From a virus: a DNA stretch of 22,274 bases. The notes beneath the pieces were generated by a model that was not told the origin of the DNA, did not search any database, and was given only the letters and a program-made list of their open reading frames with translations. Shown here piece by piece: positions 14,967-22,029 of the stretch. Each line of letters opens with the position of its first letter. Positions within the stretch are counted from its first letter, which is position 1. The stretch lies in IMG/VR virus record IMGVR_UViG_3300031999_002005, positions 1 to 22,274 of that record. The stretch is one strand, 5' to 3'. A program made the position numbers and the translations under genes.

Positions 14967-15830
14967 GTGAGTAAAACAAGTCCAATAATGATTAACCAAG
15001 ACCTGAGAGCAGTAAATGGGAAAACTATTCAATTCCCAAACTGGTCAGCCAACAATGCTGATGAACCTCTGTGGGGGAACCTACATATTCCTGATGTCTA
15101 TGGTGCTGCCCATTCAGTACAGCAGTATCCAATAGGTACAGTATTCAGGGATGATGGTAGGACATTTGTCTATGGTAAGTGGTCAGCCACTACGACACTA
15201 AAGACCTCTGGCTACATGGTATGTACTGTGGCTACCTACAAAGACCTATCCAACGCTGTTATTAGTGGTGCGGCTGGTGCTAATACCGTTATAGTGAACT
15301 ATGGTGGAGCCTGTGCTGTCAACAAATATGCTGGCGGATACATGGGCATAAAGGGTAACAACTACAGGAGCTTCCGAATTATCAGCAATACAGTACAGGA
15401 TGCTTCCAACTACGTTACTTTCACTCTTGATGGCACCTTCATCAATGCCTGCACTACCACTGATGATGTAGTCCTGATGGAAGACCCATATCGTGAGATG
15501 CGATGGTATATCACTTTGGATAGTAGACCATACATAGGAGCAACAGTTAACACCGTCGTAGCCAGCTACTACACCTGGATTCAGACTTGGGGAGTCCACA
15601 TGATGATGTCAGCCTTTGGTACATGGGAAGGCGCTACTGGTTTCCAGTTTGGTATTGCTGCATATCATGGGAGTGTGAATGCTCTTCCTACAAGCACCTC
15701 TGGTATAGTTGCAAATACCGATGTCTATGGAGCTTGCCAACCAATTGGTGTGTTTGCTGCTGGCACTGACCCATCAAGTCCTGCAGACGTGAGTATTGCA
15801 TATCCTGTCTACCTGATGGTTAGGCCATAG
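14967..15830 (+). CDS. Virion surface or decoration protein candidate (287 aa)
   Basis: The GTG start at 14967 has AGGAGA six bases upstream. The 287-residue protein is beta-rich, with many Thr, Tyr, Gly and Asn residues and no coiled coil or membrane segment. Patterns such as YPIGTVFRDDGRTFVYGKW (about residues 51-69) and YGGACAVNKYAGGYMGIKG (about 112-130) resemble proteins found directly after capsid genes in many environmental phages. Location right after the major capsid protein and before a collagen-like gene suggests it decorates the head or forms part of the neck. A strong hairpin lies after its stop. Confidence 0.65.
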   Translation: MSKTSPIMINQDLRAVNGKTIQFPNWSANNADEPLWGNLHIPDVYGAAHSVQQYPIGTVFRDDGRTFVYGKWSATTTLKTSGYMVCTVATYKDLSNAVISGAAGANTVIVNYGGACAVNKYAGGYMGIKGNNYRSFRIISNTVQDASNYVTFTLDGTFINACTTTDDVVLMEDPYREMRWYITLDSRPYIGATVNTVVASYYTWIQTWGVHMMMSAFGTWEGATGFQFGIAAYHGSVNALPTSTSGIVANTDVYGACQPIGVFAAGTDPSSPADVSIAYPVYLMVRP

Positions 15831-15838
15831 CAGATTGG

Positions 15839-15875
15839 CTTAAGGGGAGGGAAGGAAAAACTCCCTCCCCTTGAG
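15839..15875 (+). other. Very stable intergenic hairpin (14-pair stem, 9-base loop)
   Basis: AAGGGGAGGGA (15842-15852) and TCCCTCCCCTT (15862-15872) are exact complements around the loop AGGAAAAAC. Three more outer pairs (one G-T) extend the stem to 15839 and 15875. It lies directly after the stop of the 287-aa gene. There is no T-run on either side, so it is not a classic intrinsic terminator. It may be a partial terminator, an RNA-processing site or a 3' stabiliser for the capsid transcript. Confidence 0.75.
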
Positions 15876-15894
15876 AGCATGAGGGAGGACTGGA

Positions 15895-16743
15895 ATGTTA
15901 TATTCATGTGCAGGAGTCGCTGTTTGGGTATCAGATGGGAGTCCACCGCTACCTGAAGCTAACTGTACGTTGTGGCTTAATGAGCTTACTGGTAAGTGGT
16001 CTAAGTTTAATGGCACTTCTTGGAATACTCTACCCACTCCTGTTGAAATCACTATGGACGAAGAGCTAGCAGCTGCTCTGGCTAATATCGAATTGCTACC
16101 TGGCCCTCCAGGTCCTACTGGTGCTGATGGTTCTCAGGGTCTGCCTGGAAATGATGGTGCTCAAGGTATTCAGGGTATTCAAGGAGACCTAGGTGCTTCT
16201 GGTGCTAAGGGCGACACAGGGGATACTGGAGCTACAGGCTCGCAAGGAATACAGGGAGAAACTGGTTTACAGGGTGAACAAGGAATACAAGGCGTTCAAG
16301 GAGAACAGGGCATACAAGGAGTACCTGGTACTCCAGGCTCAAATGGTATTGATGGCTTCCCTAACATTCTAGTAACTCTCTGGCAGGATGCTGCCTTGAC
16401 TGCTTGGACTAATATGCCTGCTGCTGAAACAGAGTTCAGGGCTGTTCTAAATACCAGAACCAAGATTGACCTAACCTCAGCCAATAATAGTAGAGTAATA
16501 GTTAGGATAGGTACTGCGCCTGTAGCCAATGCCAAGATAAAGGTTCAATACTCTACTGACGATACCAATTTCTCTGACCTGTGTTCAGTTACTATGCCAG
16601 CTACAGCCAACAAAACTAATGTGGGTGACTGGACTGCTGTGCCAGGTGGAGCAAAGCAAGATGTGTTTGTCAGAGTAGTAGGAGTAGATGGTAACGGCTC
16701 AGCTGACCCAACCTTTGGACTAATAACTCTAGGAGTGAACTAA
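15895..16743 (+). CDS. Collagen-like fibre or head-appendage protein (282 aa)
   Basis: Three parts are visible. Residues 1-68 form a small N-terminal domain with [20 protein letters not shown], a pattern common in phage fibres. Residues 70-156 are 29 uninterrupted Gly-X-Y triplets ([10 protein letters not shown] at the start, many GIQG and GEQG), expected to form a collagen triple helix and therefore a trimer. Residues 158-282 are a beta-sandwich-like C-terminal domain containing [20 protein letters not shown] and [11 protein letters not shown]. The ATG lies six bases after GGGAGG. Location among head genes fits a fibrous decoration of the capsid or a tail fibre. In phages such repeats are thought to aid attachment to surfaces. 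Confidence 0.85.
   Translation: MLYSCAGVAVWVSDGSPPLPEANCTLWLNELTGKWSKFNGTSWNTLPTPVEITMDEELAAALANIELLPGPPGPTGADGSQGLPGNDGAQGIQGIQGDLGASGAKGDTGDTGATGSQGIQGETGLQGEQGIQGVQGEQGIQGVPGTPGSNGIDGFPNILVTLWQDAALTAWTNMPAAETEFRAVLNTRTKIDLTSANNSRVIVRIGTAPVANAKIKVQYSTDDTNFSDLCSVTMPATANKTNVGDWTAVPGGAKQDVFVRVVGVDGNGSADPTFGLITLGVN
16102..16362 (+). repeat. Collagen-like Gly-X-Y coding repeat (29 triplets)
   Basis: Every third codon encodes Gly from residue 70 to 156 of the 282-aa protein without a break. Short near-repeats at DNA level (GGAATACAAGG, CAAGGAGTACC) suggest growth by slippage or recombination, so length may vary between relatives. Confidence 0.9.
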
Positions 16744-16744
16744 T

Positions 16745-16996
16745 ATGGCTGGAGTATTTGTCACCGACCTAACTGTTAACCCTAGTGGAGATAACCTAGA
16801 ACTCAAGCTCGACATGGTATTCTTTGCTTCTGGCCTGAAGGACTTGTCTGTAGTAACTATTACTATCTCTCCAGCTGATACTCTAGCTCAAGTCAAGGCA
16901 GCTATAGTAGCAGCTATACAAGCTGAGGCTACTAGACTAAGTCTTAATGTACCAGCTGCTAACATGATACTCCCAGCCTTTCAGAAGGGGGCGTAA
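16745..16996 (+). CDS. Unknown small virion-module protein (83 aa)
   Basis: The ATG lies one base after the stop of the collagen-like gene, with AGGAGTGA upstream. The N-terminal half looks like beta strands (VFVTDLTVNPSGDNLELKLDM), and the C-terminal half is an Ala-rich helix (LAQVKAAIVAAIQAEATRL) followed by a short tail. No cysteines and no membrane segment. I recognise no family. Its place suggests a small structural or assembly protein. Confidence 0.65.
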   Translation: MAGVFVTDLTVNPSGDNLELKLDMVFFASGLKDLSVVTITISPADTLAQVKAAIVAAIQAEATRLSLNVPAANMILPAFQKGA

Positions 16997-17000
16997 GCAG

Positions 17001-17252
17001 ATGCCACTGTATGAGTATCACTGTCAGCTGTGTGGTAATGACTTTGACAAGCTACTGCTAGTGGAGCTTAGAGACTCAGTAAGCTGCACCAAGTGTGGAG
17101 CTAAGGTGGACAGAGTAATGTCAAACTTCCAGTATAAGATGTTTGACTTCTCTACAAAAGATGGGGAAGGATTCAAGACAATCCAATACTCAAAAGATGA
17201 GTACAATGCCAGGTGGCGAGACAAGAACTATGACTACAGGGACAGAACTTAG
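17001..17252 (+). CDS. FmdB-type zinc-ribbon protein (83 aa)
   Basis: The N-terminus MPLYEYHCQLCGNDFDKL matches the start of the FmdB family of small zinc ribbons, with ligands Cys8, Cys11, Cys29 and Cys32 (CxxC...CTKC). FmdB-like proteins are found in bacteria and many phages; their exact role is not settled. The second half is polar and aromatic (FDFSTKDGEGF, DEYNARWRDKNYDYRDRT), unlike the Gly/Ser-rich tails of many bacterial members. It starts four bases after the previous stop with GGGGCG upstream and is surrounded by structural genes, so it may help assembly or bind nucleic acid in the head. Confidence 0.85.
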   Translation: MPLYEYHCQLCGNDFDKLLLVELRDSVSCTKCGAKVDRVMSNFQYKMFDFSTKDGEGFKTIQYSKDEYNARWRDKNYDYRDRT

Positions 17253-17275
17253 GGAAAAGCTTAGGAGGAAATCAG

Positions 17276-17488
17276 ATGCCTACTGCTGCTGAAAGTTTAA
17301 CACCATCCAGTCCAGACGATGCAGTCAAGGAAGCTATCAGCTCATGTATCTCTCAAATGGCTGGGGAGCATCCTGACTGGAAGAATGAGCAGGCTATAGC
17401 TGCCTGCTACTCAATGGCTAACAAAGCTACTGGCAAGACTAACAAGAGCAAATCCATGAGAGTAACTGGTATGCAAGGAAACCAATAA
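17276..17488 (+). CDS. Small phage protein with the CIS-type motif (70 aa)
   Basis: The core DAVKEAISSCISQMAGEHPD followed by QAIAACYSMANKATG resembles the short helical motif (roughly AI-x-x-CISKL...QAIAIC-x-S-A) that recurs in phage structural regions, alone or at the end of head proteins. Its function is unknown to me. The N-terminus is Ser/Pro-rich and the C-terminus basic. AGGAGG precedes the ATG. Two conserved Cys (in SSCIS and AACYS) are a visible feature. Confidence 0.75.
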   Translation: MPTAAESLTPSSPDDAVKEAISSCISQMAGEHPDWKNEQAIAACYSMANKATGKTNKSKSMRVTGMQGNQ

Positions 17489-17498
17489 GGAGGAAATC

Positions 17499-17777
17499 AT
17501 GGCTATAAGACATATCGCTAAAACTATCGCTGCTAATACTACTGAGCTACTTGCAGCTAATGCTAGTAGGTCATATGCACTACTCCAGAATGATTCTGAC
17601 ACTGCTATGTATATAGGTATAGGAACTGCTGCCGTAGCCAATACTGGCCTTAGACTTAATGCTAATGGTGGCAGCTATGAAATGAGCAGAGCTACAAATA
17701 ATCTTACCAACCTGGCTATCAATGCTTTAGCTTCTGGTGGTAACAAGGTAGCTGTCGGTATTGAAATATATGACTAG
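17499..17777 (+). CDS. Small beta-rich virion protein candidate (92 aa)
   Basis: The gene starts with ATG behind AAGGAGG, ten bases after its neighbour. The 92-residue protein has patterns of a small beta-sandwich (SYALLQNDSDTAMYIGIGTA, GLRLNANGGSYEMS, NKVAVGIEIYD) that recur in minor head or appendage proteins of phages. No membrane or coiled-coil segment. The exact place in the virion cannot be told. Confidence 0.7.
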   Translation: MAIRHIAKTIAANTTELLAANASRSYALLQNDSDTAMYIGIGTAAVANTGLRLNANGGSYEMSRATNNLTNLAINALASGGNKVAVGIEIYD

Positions 17778-17786
17778 GAGGATACT

Positions 17787-18221
17787 ATGGCTGAAGCTGA
17801 GAACATTAGACTCTTCCTAGCTAAACGTGGCTACGACACCAAAGTAGAAAAGTCTGGAGCAAACTATACTATAGGTATCAGGGCCAAGTCTATTGAGGAA
17901 GTTTCCAAACTCCTAGCTACCATAGGTGAGCCTGGAAGATTCATAGTGTCTGTAGAACTTTCAGACCTGATTGGAGTATTGAGTGACTCCTTTGGCTTGA
18001 GGGACATAACTAAAGGGATAGCTGACTTGGAGGTAACTATGTCTAATAATGTGAGGATGCTCACTGAAACTGATGATACGCTTAAGAGACAGAGTGAAGA
18101 GTCAATATCGTCTCTTACTGTAAAGATAGAGAACCTTACCAAGGTAGTGAGTGACTTGGTTGCTGATATGCAATATGTCAAGTCTCTACCTTGGTGGAAG
18201 CGATTACTTGGCGTGAGGTAG
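17787..18221 (+). CDS. Unknown coiled-coil phage protein (144 aa)
   Basis: The ATG is preceded by TAGGAGGATACT, identical to the leader of the scaffold gene. The N-terminal 60 or so residues look like a small alpha/beta domain (NIRLFLAKRGYDTKVEKSG). From about residue 75 a long helix or coiled coil follows (DITKGIADLEVTMSNNVRML to SLTVKIENLTKVVSDLVADM), ending in an amphipathic, aromatic tail (LPWWKRLLGVR) that could touch a membrane. No family recognised. It may be an assembly or fibre-attachment protein given the fibre gene four bases downstream. Confidence 0.65.
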   Translation: MAEAENIRLFLAKRGYDTKVEKSGANYTIGIRAKSIEEVSKLLATIGEPGRFIVSVELSDLIGVLSDSFGLRDITKGIADLEVTMSNNVRMLTETDDTLKRQSEESISSLTVKIENLTKVVSDLVADMQYVKSLPWWKRLLGVR

Positions 18222-18225
18222 ACTT

Positions 18226-19950
18226 ATGCCTATTGAGAATCCTGAATTCTCCACCTTACTAGAAGAAGGTGTCATAGTAGCTACTAGGCCCAAGATTAAC
18301 TTCATTGGTGCCTCGGTAACAGCCGCTGACAATCCTGGTGATGGTAGGATAGATGTCACTATAGCAGGCGGTGGCGGTGCTGGTGATATGACTGTGGCAG
18401 TATATGACCCTGCTGGCATAGCTGAGCAGCTTGTTGGTTTGGTAGCGGTTCAGGAACTAGACAACAAGACTCTGGATAGCTCAGTACTCAAAGGGACATT
18501 TACAGCTAGTGGGATAGTGACTCTTCCAGCTATCACTCTTGCTGGCGACCTTACAATGGCGCTGCTTAAAATCCATACTACCAACCTTACTATGTATGAT
18601 GGAGGCGTTGGTGCTGGTTGGACTATTAGGAACGCTGCTGACAGTGCCTATGCTAGACTTACTGCTGGAGACGTTTTAGCTCAAGGTGATTATCTGCTAA
18701 ATGCTTCAACGAGTTACATCAGAACCCAGAATGCTGATGGCTTTGCTGGGTTATTTGGAGCTAGGGATACTGGTGTAGGGATAGTTGAAGTTGCTAGATT
18801 ACAGGGAGCTGCTGACCCTTACTTCCAAATGACTCTACCAGTTGTGCTACTTCCTATCGCCACAGCCTCTCTTCCAGCTACACCAGTTGAAGGGATGCTC
18901 ACTTATGACGCTACCCTGGACGAATTGACCTTCCGAGACTCAGATAGTTGGGAAGTGATACTTACCAGAAGTGACCTAGACAATACAGCTGGTGGTACTG
19001 ATGCTCTGATTACATCAGCACCAACCTCTAATGTCCTGTATGACCACGGAGTAGCTACTACAGGAGTACATGGAGTAGGGGCAGGAACCATAGCCAAGAC
19101 TGCTGATATTACAGCGACTAAACTGGATGATTTCGCTACTCCTGACGATAACACTGACCTCAATGCTAATACCACTAATCATGGTCTATTACTTAAAGCA
19201 ACTGCCCCTGCCGTTGGCCTGTACAACTATGTAGGTATAACTAATGGTGAGACTGTCTACACTAATAAGGCTTTGTTTGATGCCACCGCTCCAACTGATA
19301 GTGATGCTGTTAGTGCTGGTGCAGTAGGAACAGCAGCTACAGCAGCCAGAAGAGACCATATACATAAGGTTGATGCTGCCATTGCTGATGATGCAGTCCT
19401 AACTGTAGACTCTGCTGATGCAGCAGATAATGAGTATGCTAGATTCACTGCCAGCGGTCTGGAGAGTAGGACAGTAGCTGAAGTTATTGCTGACCTACTG
19501 AGTGTTGCCTTACCAGAAGATACTGCCATTATTCTTGATGCATCAATAAGTGCTGATGGGCACTACTCAGGGATTGTCGAGGCTGGTACTGCTGGTGCAA
19601 CACTGGCATTTGGTGACTTAGTATACTATGCAGTAGCAGACTCTAGATGGGAGCTGGCTAAGGCTGATGTGGCTGCTACCTCATTCGGGAAGTTGGGTAT
19701 ATGTGTACTAGCTGCTGCTAATGATGGTTCAGCTACTACAATTCTACTGTATGGCAAAGTGAATGGAGCAACAGCTTTCCCAGCCCTGACAATAGGTGCT
19801 CCAGTGTTCATAAGTGCAGCCACGGCAGGTGACATAACTATAACTGCACCAACTGGTACTACTAACTTTGTGGTTAGGATAGTAGGCTACGGTAATACAG
19901 CAGATGAGTTGTTCTTCTGCCCAGACCTAACCTACATAGAGTTAGCATAA
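18226..19950 (+). CDS. Tail-fibre or appendage protein (574 aa)
   Basis: The N-terminus contains NFIGASVTAADNPGDGRIDV (about residues 25-44) followed by a Gly run (AGGGGAGD), a layout common in phage fibres. The middle is Thr/Ala/Asp-rich, suited to a beta-structured shaft, and includes GTAATAARRDHIHK (368-381), the RxDHxH-type motif seen in many fibre and baseplate-associated proteins. Residues about 431-574 form a distinct C-terminal domain (GDLVYYAVADSRWELAKA, GAPVFISAATAGDITITAP, ELFFCPDLTYIELA) like the terminal heads of other phage fibres. It probably contacts the host surface. The start lies four bases after the previous stop; the upstream ribosome-binding site is weak (GTGAGG), suggesting coupling. 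Confidence 0.8.
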   Translation: MPIENPEFSTLLEEGVIVATRPKINFIGASVTAADNPGDGRIDVTIAGGGGAGDMTVAVYDPAGIAEQLVGLVAVQELDNKTLDSSVLKGTFTASGIVTLPAITLAGDLTMALLKIHTTNLTMYDGGVGAGWTIRNAADSAYARLTAGDVLAQGDYLLNASTSYIRTQNADGFAGLFGARDTGVGIVEVARLQGAADPYFQMTLPVVLLPIATASLPATPVEGMLTYDATLDELTFRDSDSWEVILTRSDLDNTAGGTDALITSAPTSNVLYDHGVATTGVHGVGAGTIAKTADITATKLDDFATPDDNTDLNANTTNHGLLLKATAPAVGLYNYVGITNGETVYTNKALFDATAPTDSDAVSAGAVGTAATAARRDHIHKVDAAIADDAVLTVDSADAADNEYARFTASGLESRTVAEVIADLLSVALPEDTAIILDASISADGHYSGIVEAGTAGATLAFGDLVYYAVADSRWELAKADVAATSFGKLGICVLAAANDGSATTILLYGKVNGATAFPALTIGAPVFISAATAGDITITAPTGTTNFVVRIVGYGNTADELFFCPDLTYIELA

Positions 19951-19960
19951 GGAGAGCAAT

Positions 19961-20161
19961 ATGGTAACAGTAACTTTCACAATACCTGATGCAATAGCTA
20001 CAGAGCTAAACCAAATGGCTGTATTAGCGGGGTATCCAAATGCTAAAGCTATGGTCGTAGCCTACCTAAAGTATGAGCTACAAACAGCTAGAACTCAGGC
20101 TAGAGACAATCTCATTAAGCAAGCTAATCCTGTATCTACTGACGATGCTATAATTAGTTAG
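19961..20161 (+). CDS. Small unknown phage protein (66 aa)
   Basis: The ATG is preceded by AAGGAG. The protein begins with a beta strand (VTVTFTIPDAIATELNQM) and then helices (AKAMVVAYLKYELQTARTQARD), a strand-helix-helix order like ribbon-helix-helix folds. Similar small ITIPD-type proteins are common among phage structural genes, where a regulatory role is unproven. Either a small assembly protein or a DNA-binding one is possible. Confidence 0.65.
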   Translation: MVTVTFTIPDAIATELNQMAVLAGYPNAKAMVVAYLKYELQTARTQARDNLIKQANPVSTDDAIIS

Positions 20162-20168
20162 GAGAACT

Positions 20169-21392
20169 ATGCCACTAACTCTGATAGGAAACAACACATA
20201 CAGATGGACTTACCCTAACGGTGAGACTGTAGAGATAGGTGACGCTGCTACTGGAGTATTTCGCCCTCACATGAAGTTCAATAGGTGGGGAGAGTGTAGT
20301 ATAGGATTAGGATTCCCAGGTATAGCAGCTATGAGTCAGGTAGTCAATGGAGATACCATCGTAGCAGAGAATGCTGGGTACAAGTTGGAGTGGTCTCCTA
20401 CTCCAGTTAGCTCACTCTACAATGAGTTTGGAGGCTACGACTGGAAGATAACTCTGAAGGCTAAGCCACCTACCAATTCATTTGCTTTTGCATTTGATTC
20501 TACTAATGTAGTTGCCTCTCATCAACCTGTACTCACAGCACAGGAAATTTTATTTGGAGCTACTCGACCTGACCATGTAGTTAACTCTATAGCTTTTTTC
20601 CACGCTACAAAAGGTGGAACTGTATCGGTATCTGATGTTGCTAGAGGTCTAACTACAGGTAAGATAGGGCACTGGTATAGGATGCAAGCTGTAGACTCTT
20701 CTCCTATCCCAAAGACTGCATGGCTTGATTGGTCACTTCCTTCAGCTAACATAATAAGAGGAACTATTGACCAAAACTTTCTTAATGCTGCTACATATCC
20801 AGTTGTTTTATCTCCTATAGGAGATACATTTGGCTTTACTACTAAAGGTGGCTCACAAGGTTCTATAGAGAATACTTTCTGGGGGTCAAAAGTAACTGGC
20901 GCTGCTGGTACAGGTGTAAGTATATCAGCATGGCTAATTGTAACAACCACTACTCATTCTACCAAGTGCTGTGTATATACCTATGCAACAAAAACTCCGT
21001 TTACTAATGGAGACACTGAGGCAAAGAATCTAACAACCGCTGTTGATGGAAGTGTAGTAACAACGTTCAATTTTTCAGTTGCTCCTACCCTAACTGCTGC
21101 TACATATGGGCTGATTCCCTGGTCTATAAGTACAACAGGAGACTGCAAGATATACTATGATTTAACTGGTGGTACTGCACTACTATATGACTCCAGGAAC
21201 TATAATGGCTGGCCTACATCATACTGGATTGAATATGCTGACTACAAGATATCTATATACTGTACTTATACCCCACCAGTTTCTGGTTGGACTGGTATTG
21301 CAAAAGTAAGTGGAGTTACTCAAGCTGCCTTAGGTAAGATTGATGGTGTAGCTAAGGCAGCTATAGCAAAAATAAATGGGAGGGCAGTGTGA
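20169..21392 (+). CDS. Fibre-like or receptor-binding candidate (407 aa)
   Basis: The ATG follows TTAGGAGAACT. The protein is beta-rich with many Thr, Tyr, Trp and Gly residues, and no coiled coil or membrane helix. An N-terminal strand-rich part (LIGNNTYRWTYPNGETVEIG) leads into a large middle, then a Cys-Cys pair (STKCCVYTY). The last 32 residues hold three related units: GIAKVSGVTQAAL, GKIDGVAKAAI and AKINGRAV. Similar I-x-K-x-x-GV repeats end many phage tail-appendage proteins. Position after the larger fibre gene supports a surface role. The stop overlaps the next gene's start by four bases. Confidence 0.65.
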   Translation: MPLTLIGNNTYRWTYPNGETVEIGDAATGVFRPHMKFNRWGECSIGLGFPGIAAMSQVVNGDTIVAENAGYKLEWSPTPVSSLYNEFGGYDWKITLKAKPPTNSFAFAFDSTNVVASHQPVLTAQEILFGATRPDHVVNSIAFFHATKGGTVSVSDVARGLTTGKIGHWYRMQAVDSSPIPKTAWLDWSLPSANIIRGTIDQNFLNAATYPVVLSPIGDTFGFTTKGGSQGSIENTFWGSKVTGAAGTGVSISAWLIVTTTTHSTKCCVYTYATKTPFTNGDTEAKNLTTAVDGSVVTTFNFSVAPTLTAATYGLIPWSISTTGDCKIYYDLTGGTALLYDSRNYNGWPTSYWIEYADYKISIYCTYTPPVSGWTGIAKVSGVTQAALGKIDGVAKAAIAKINGRAV

Positions 21393-21589
21393 CAGAAGAA
21401 ATTACTCAGGCAGTAGATAAGGTTATTACCAAGCAAAAGTTGATAGCAGATAGGGAAAAGTTTGCCAAGCAGCTCAATACCCTAATGGAGCAAGCTGCAT
21501 TAGTTCAGGAGAATATTAGCAGATGCAGAGGAGCTATAGGGTATATCAATGAGACACTGAATAAACTAGAGGAGAAGCCAGATGGATAA
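21389..21589 (+). CDS. Small coiled-coil protein (66 aa)
   Basis: The start is GTG in the GTGA overlap with the previous stop, so translation is probably coupled. Nearly the whole protein is a charged helix (KLIADREKFAKQLNTLMEQA, YINETLNKLEEKPDG) likely to form a coiled coil; a single Cys lies near the middle. No family recognised. Its end overlaps the next gene by eight bases. Confidence 0.65.
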   Translation: MTEEITQAVDKVITKQKLIADREKFAKQLNTLMEQAALVQENISRCRGAIGYINETLNKLEEKPDG

Positions 21590-21830
21590 GCTATATCATA
21601 GCTTCCTCTATGTCATGGGCTTTCCTACTAAGTCTGAAGAAATAGGGACTGGTGGACTATATATTACTGATATGCTTCAGCTTCAGAAGCAGCGGTTTCC
21701 TAAAGCTTGGTGGGTAATGAGTATTCTGTCAGTATTCCTATCCTTCTGTTTGTTCATATTCAATATCTGGCTATTACTCCATGTCATAGGTATCAGGCCA
21801 TTTGGTACTCCAAGAAAAGAAGGAGAGTAG
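21582..21830 (+). CDS. Small membrane protein, one transmembrane helix (82 aa)
   Basis: The ATG lies eight bases inside the preceding gene, behind GAGGAG. Residues about 42-71 (AWWVMSILSVFLSFCLFIFN then IWLLLHVIGI) form one long hydrophobic helix, flanked by basic residues on both sides. The N-terminal 40 residues are polar. It could belong to a lysis module (holin or spanin-like accessory) or be a virion-associated membrane protein; there is no signature to decide. Confidence 0.7.
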   Translation: MDKLYHSFLYVMGFPTKSEEIGTGGLYITDMLQLQKQRFPKAWWVMSILSVFLSFCLFIFNIWLLLHVIGIRPFGTPRKEGE

Positions 21831-22019
21831 ATGGATACTTGGATACTGAGCCTCTTTGGAACTACTCTAATAGCTCAGATAGCTCAGGGATATTTTGTAT
21901 TCAGAAGGCTAGGCTCTATGGAGACTGCTCTGAGAAATGCCTGCCCATTTGGTTCCTGTCCACTGTTTAATAGAGCAAAGACAGAAGCAGCTCCACAGAG
22001 AGCAGAGTCTCAACCGTAA
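21831..22019 (+). CDS. Small membrane-anchored protein with CPFGSCP motif (62 aa)
   Basis: The ATG directly follows the TAG of the preceding gene, with AAGGAG as ribosome-binding site. An N-terminal hydrophobic helix (WILSLFGTTLIAQIAQGYFVF, residues 4-24) is followed by a short basic region, then ACPFGSCPLFNRAK and a polar tail. The two Cys-Pro pairs could bind metal or form a disulfide. Probably anchored by its N-terminus. No family recognised; the membrane cluster suggests a lysis or host-envelope role. Confidence 0.65.
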   Translation: MDTWILSLFGTTLIAQIAQGYFVFRRLGSMETALRNACPFGSCPLFNRAKTEAAPQRAESQP

Positions 22020-22029
22020 GGAGGAAGCG

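Noticed and set aside
20169-21392. Diversity-generating retroelement target in a fibre gene
   Set aside because: No reverse transcriptase, template repeat or paired variable repeat was seen in the window.
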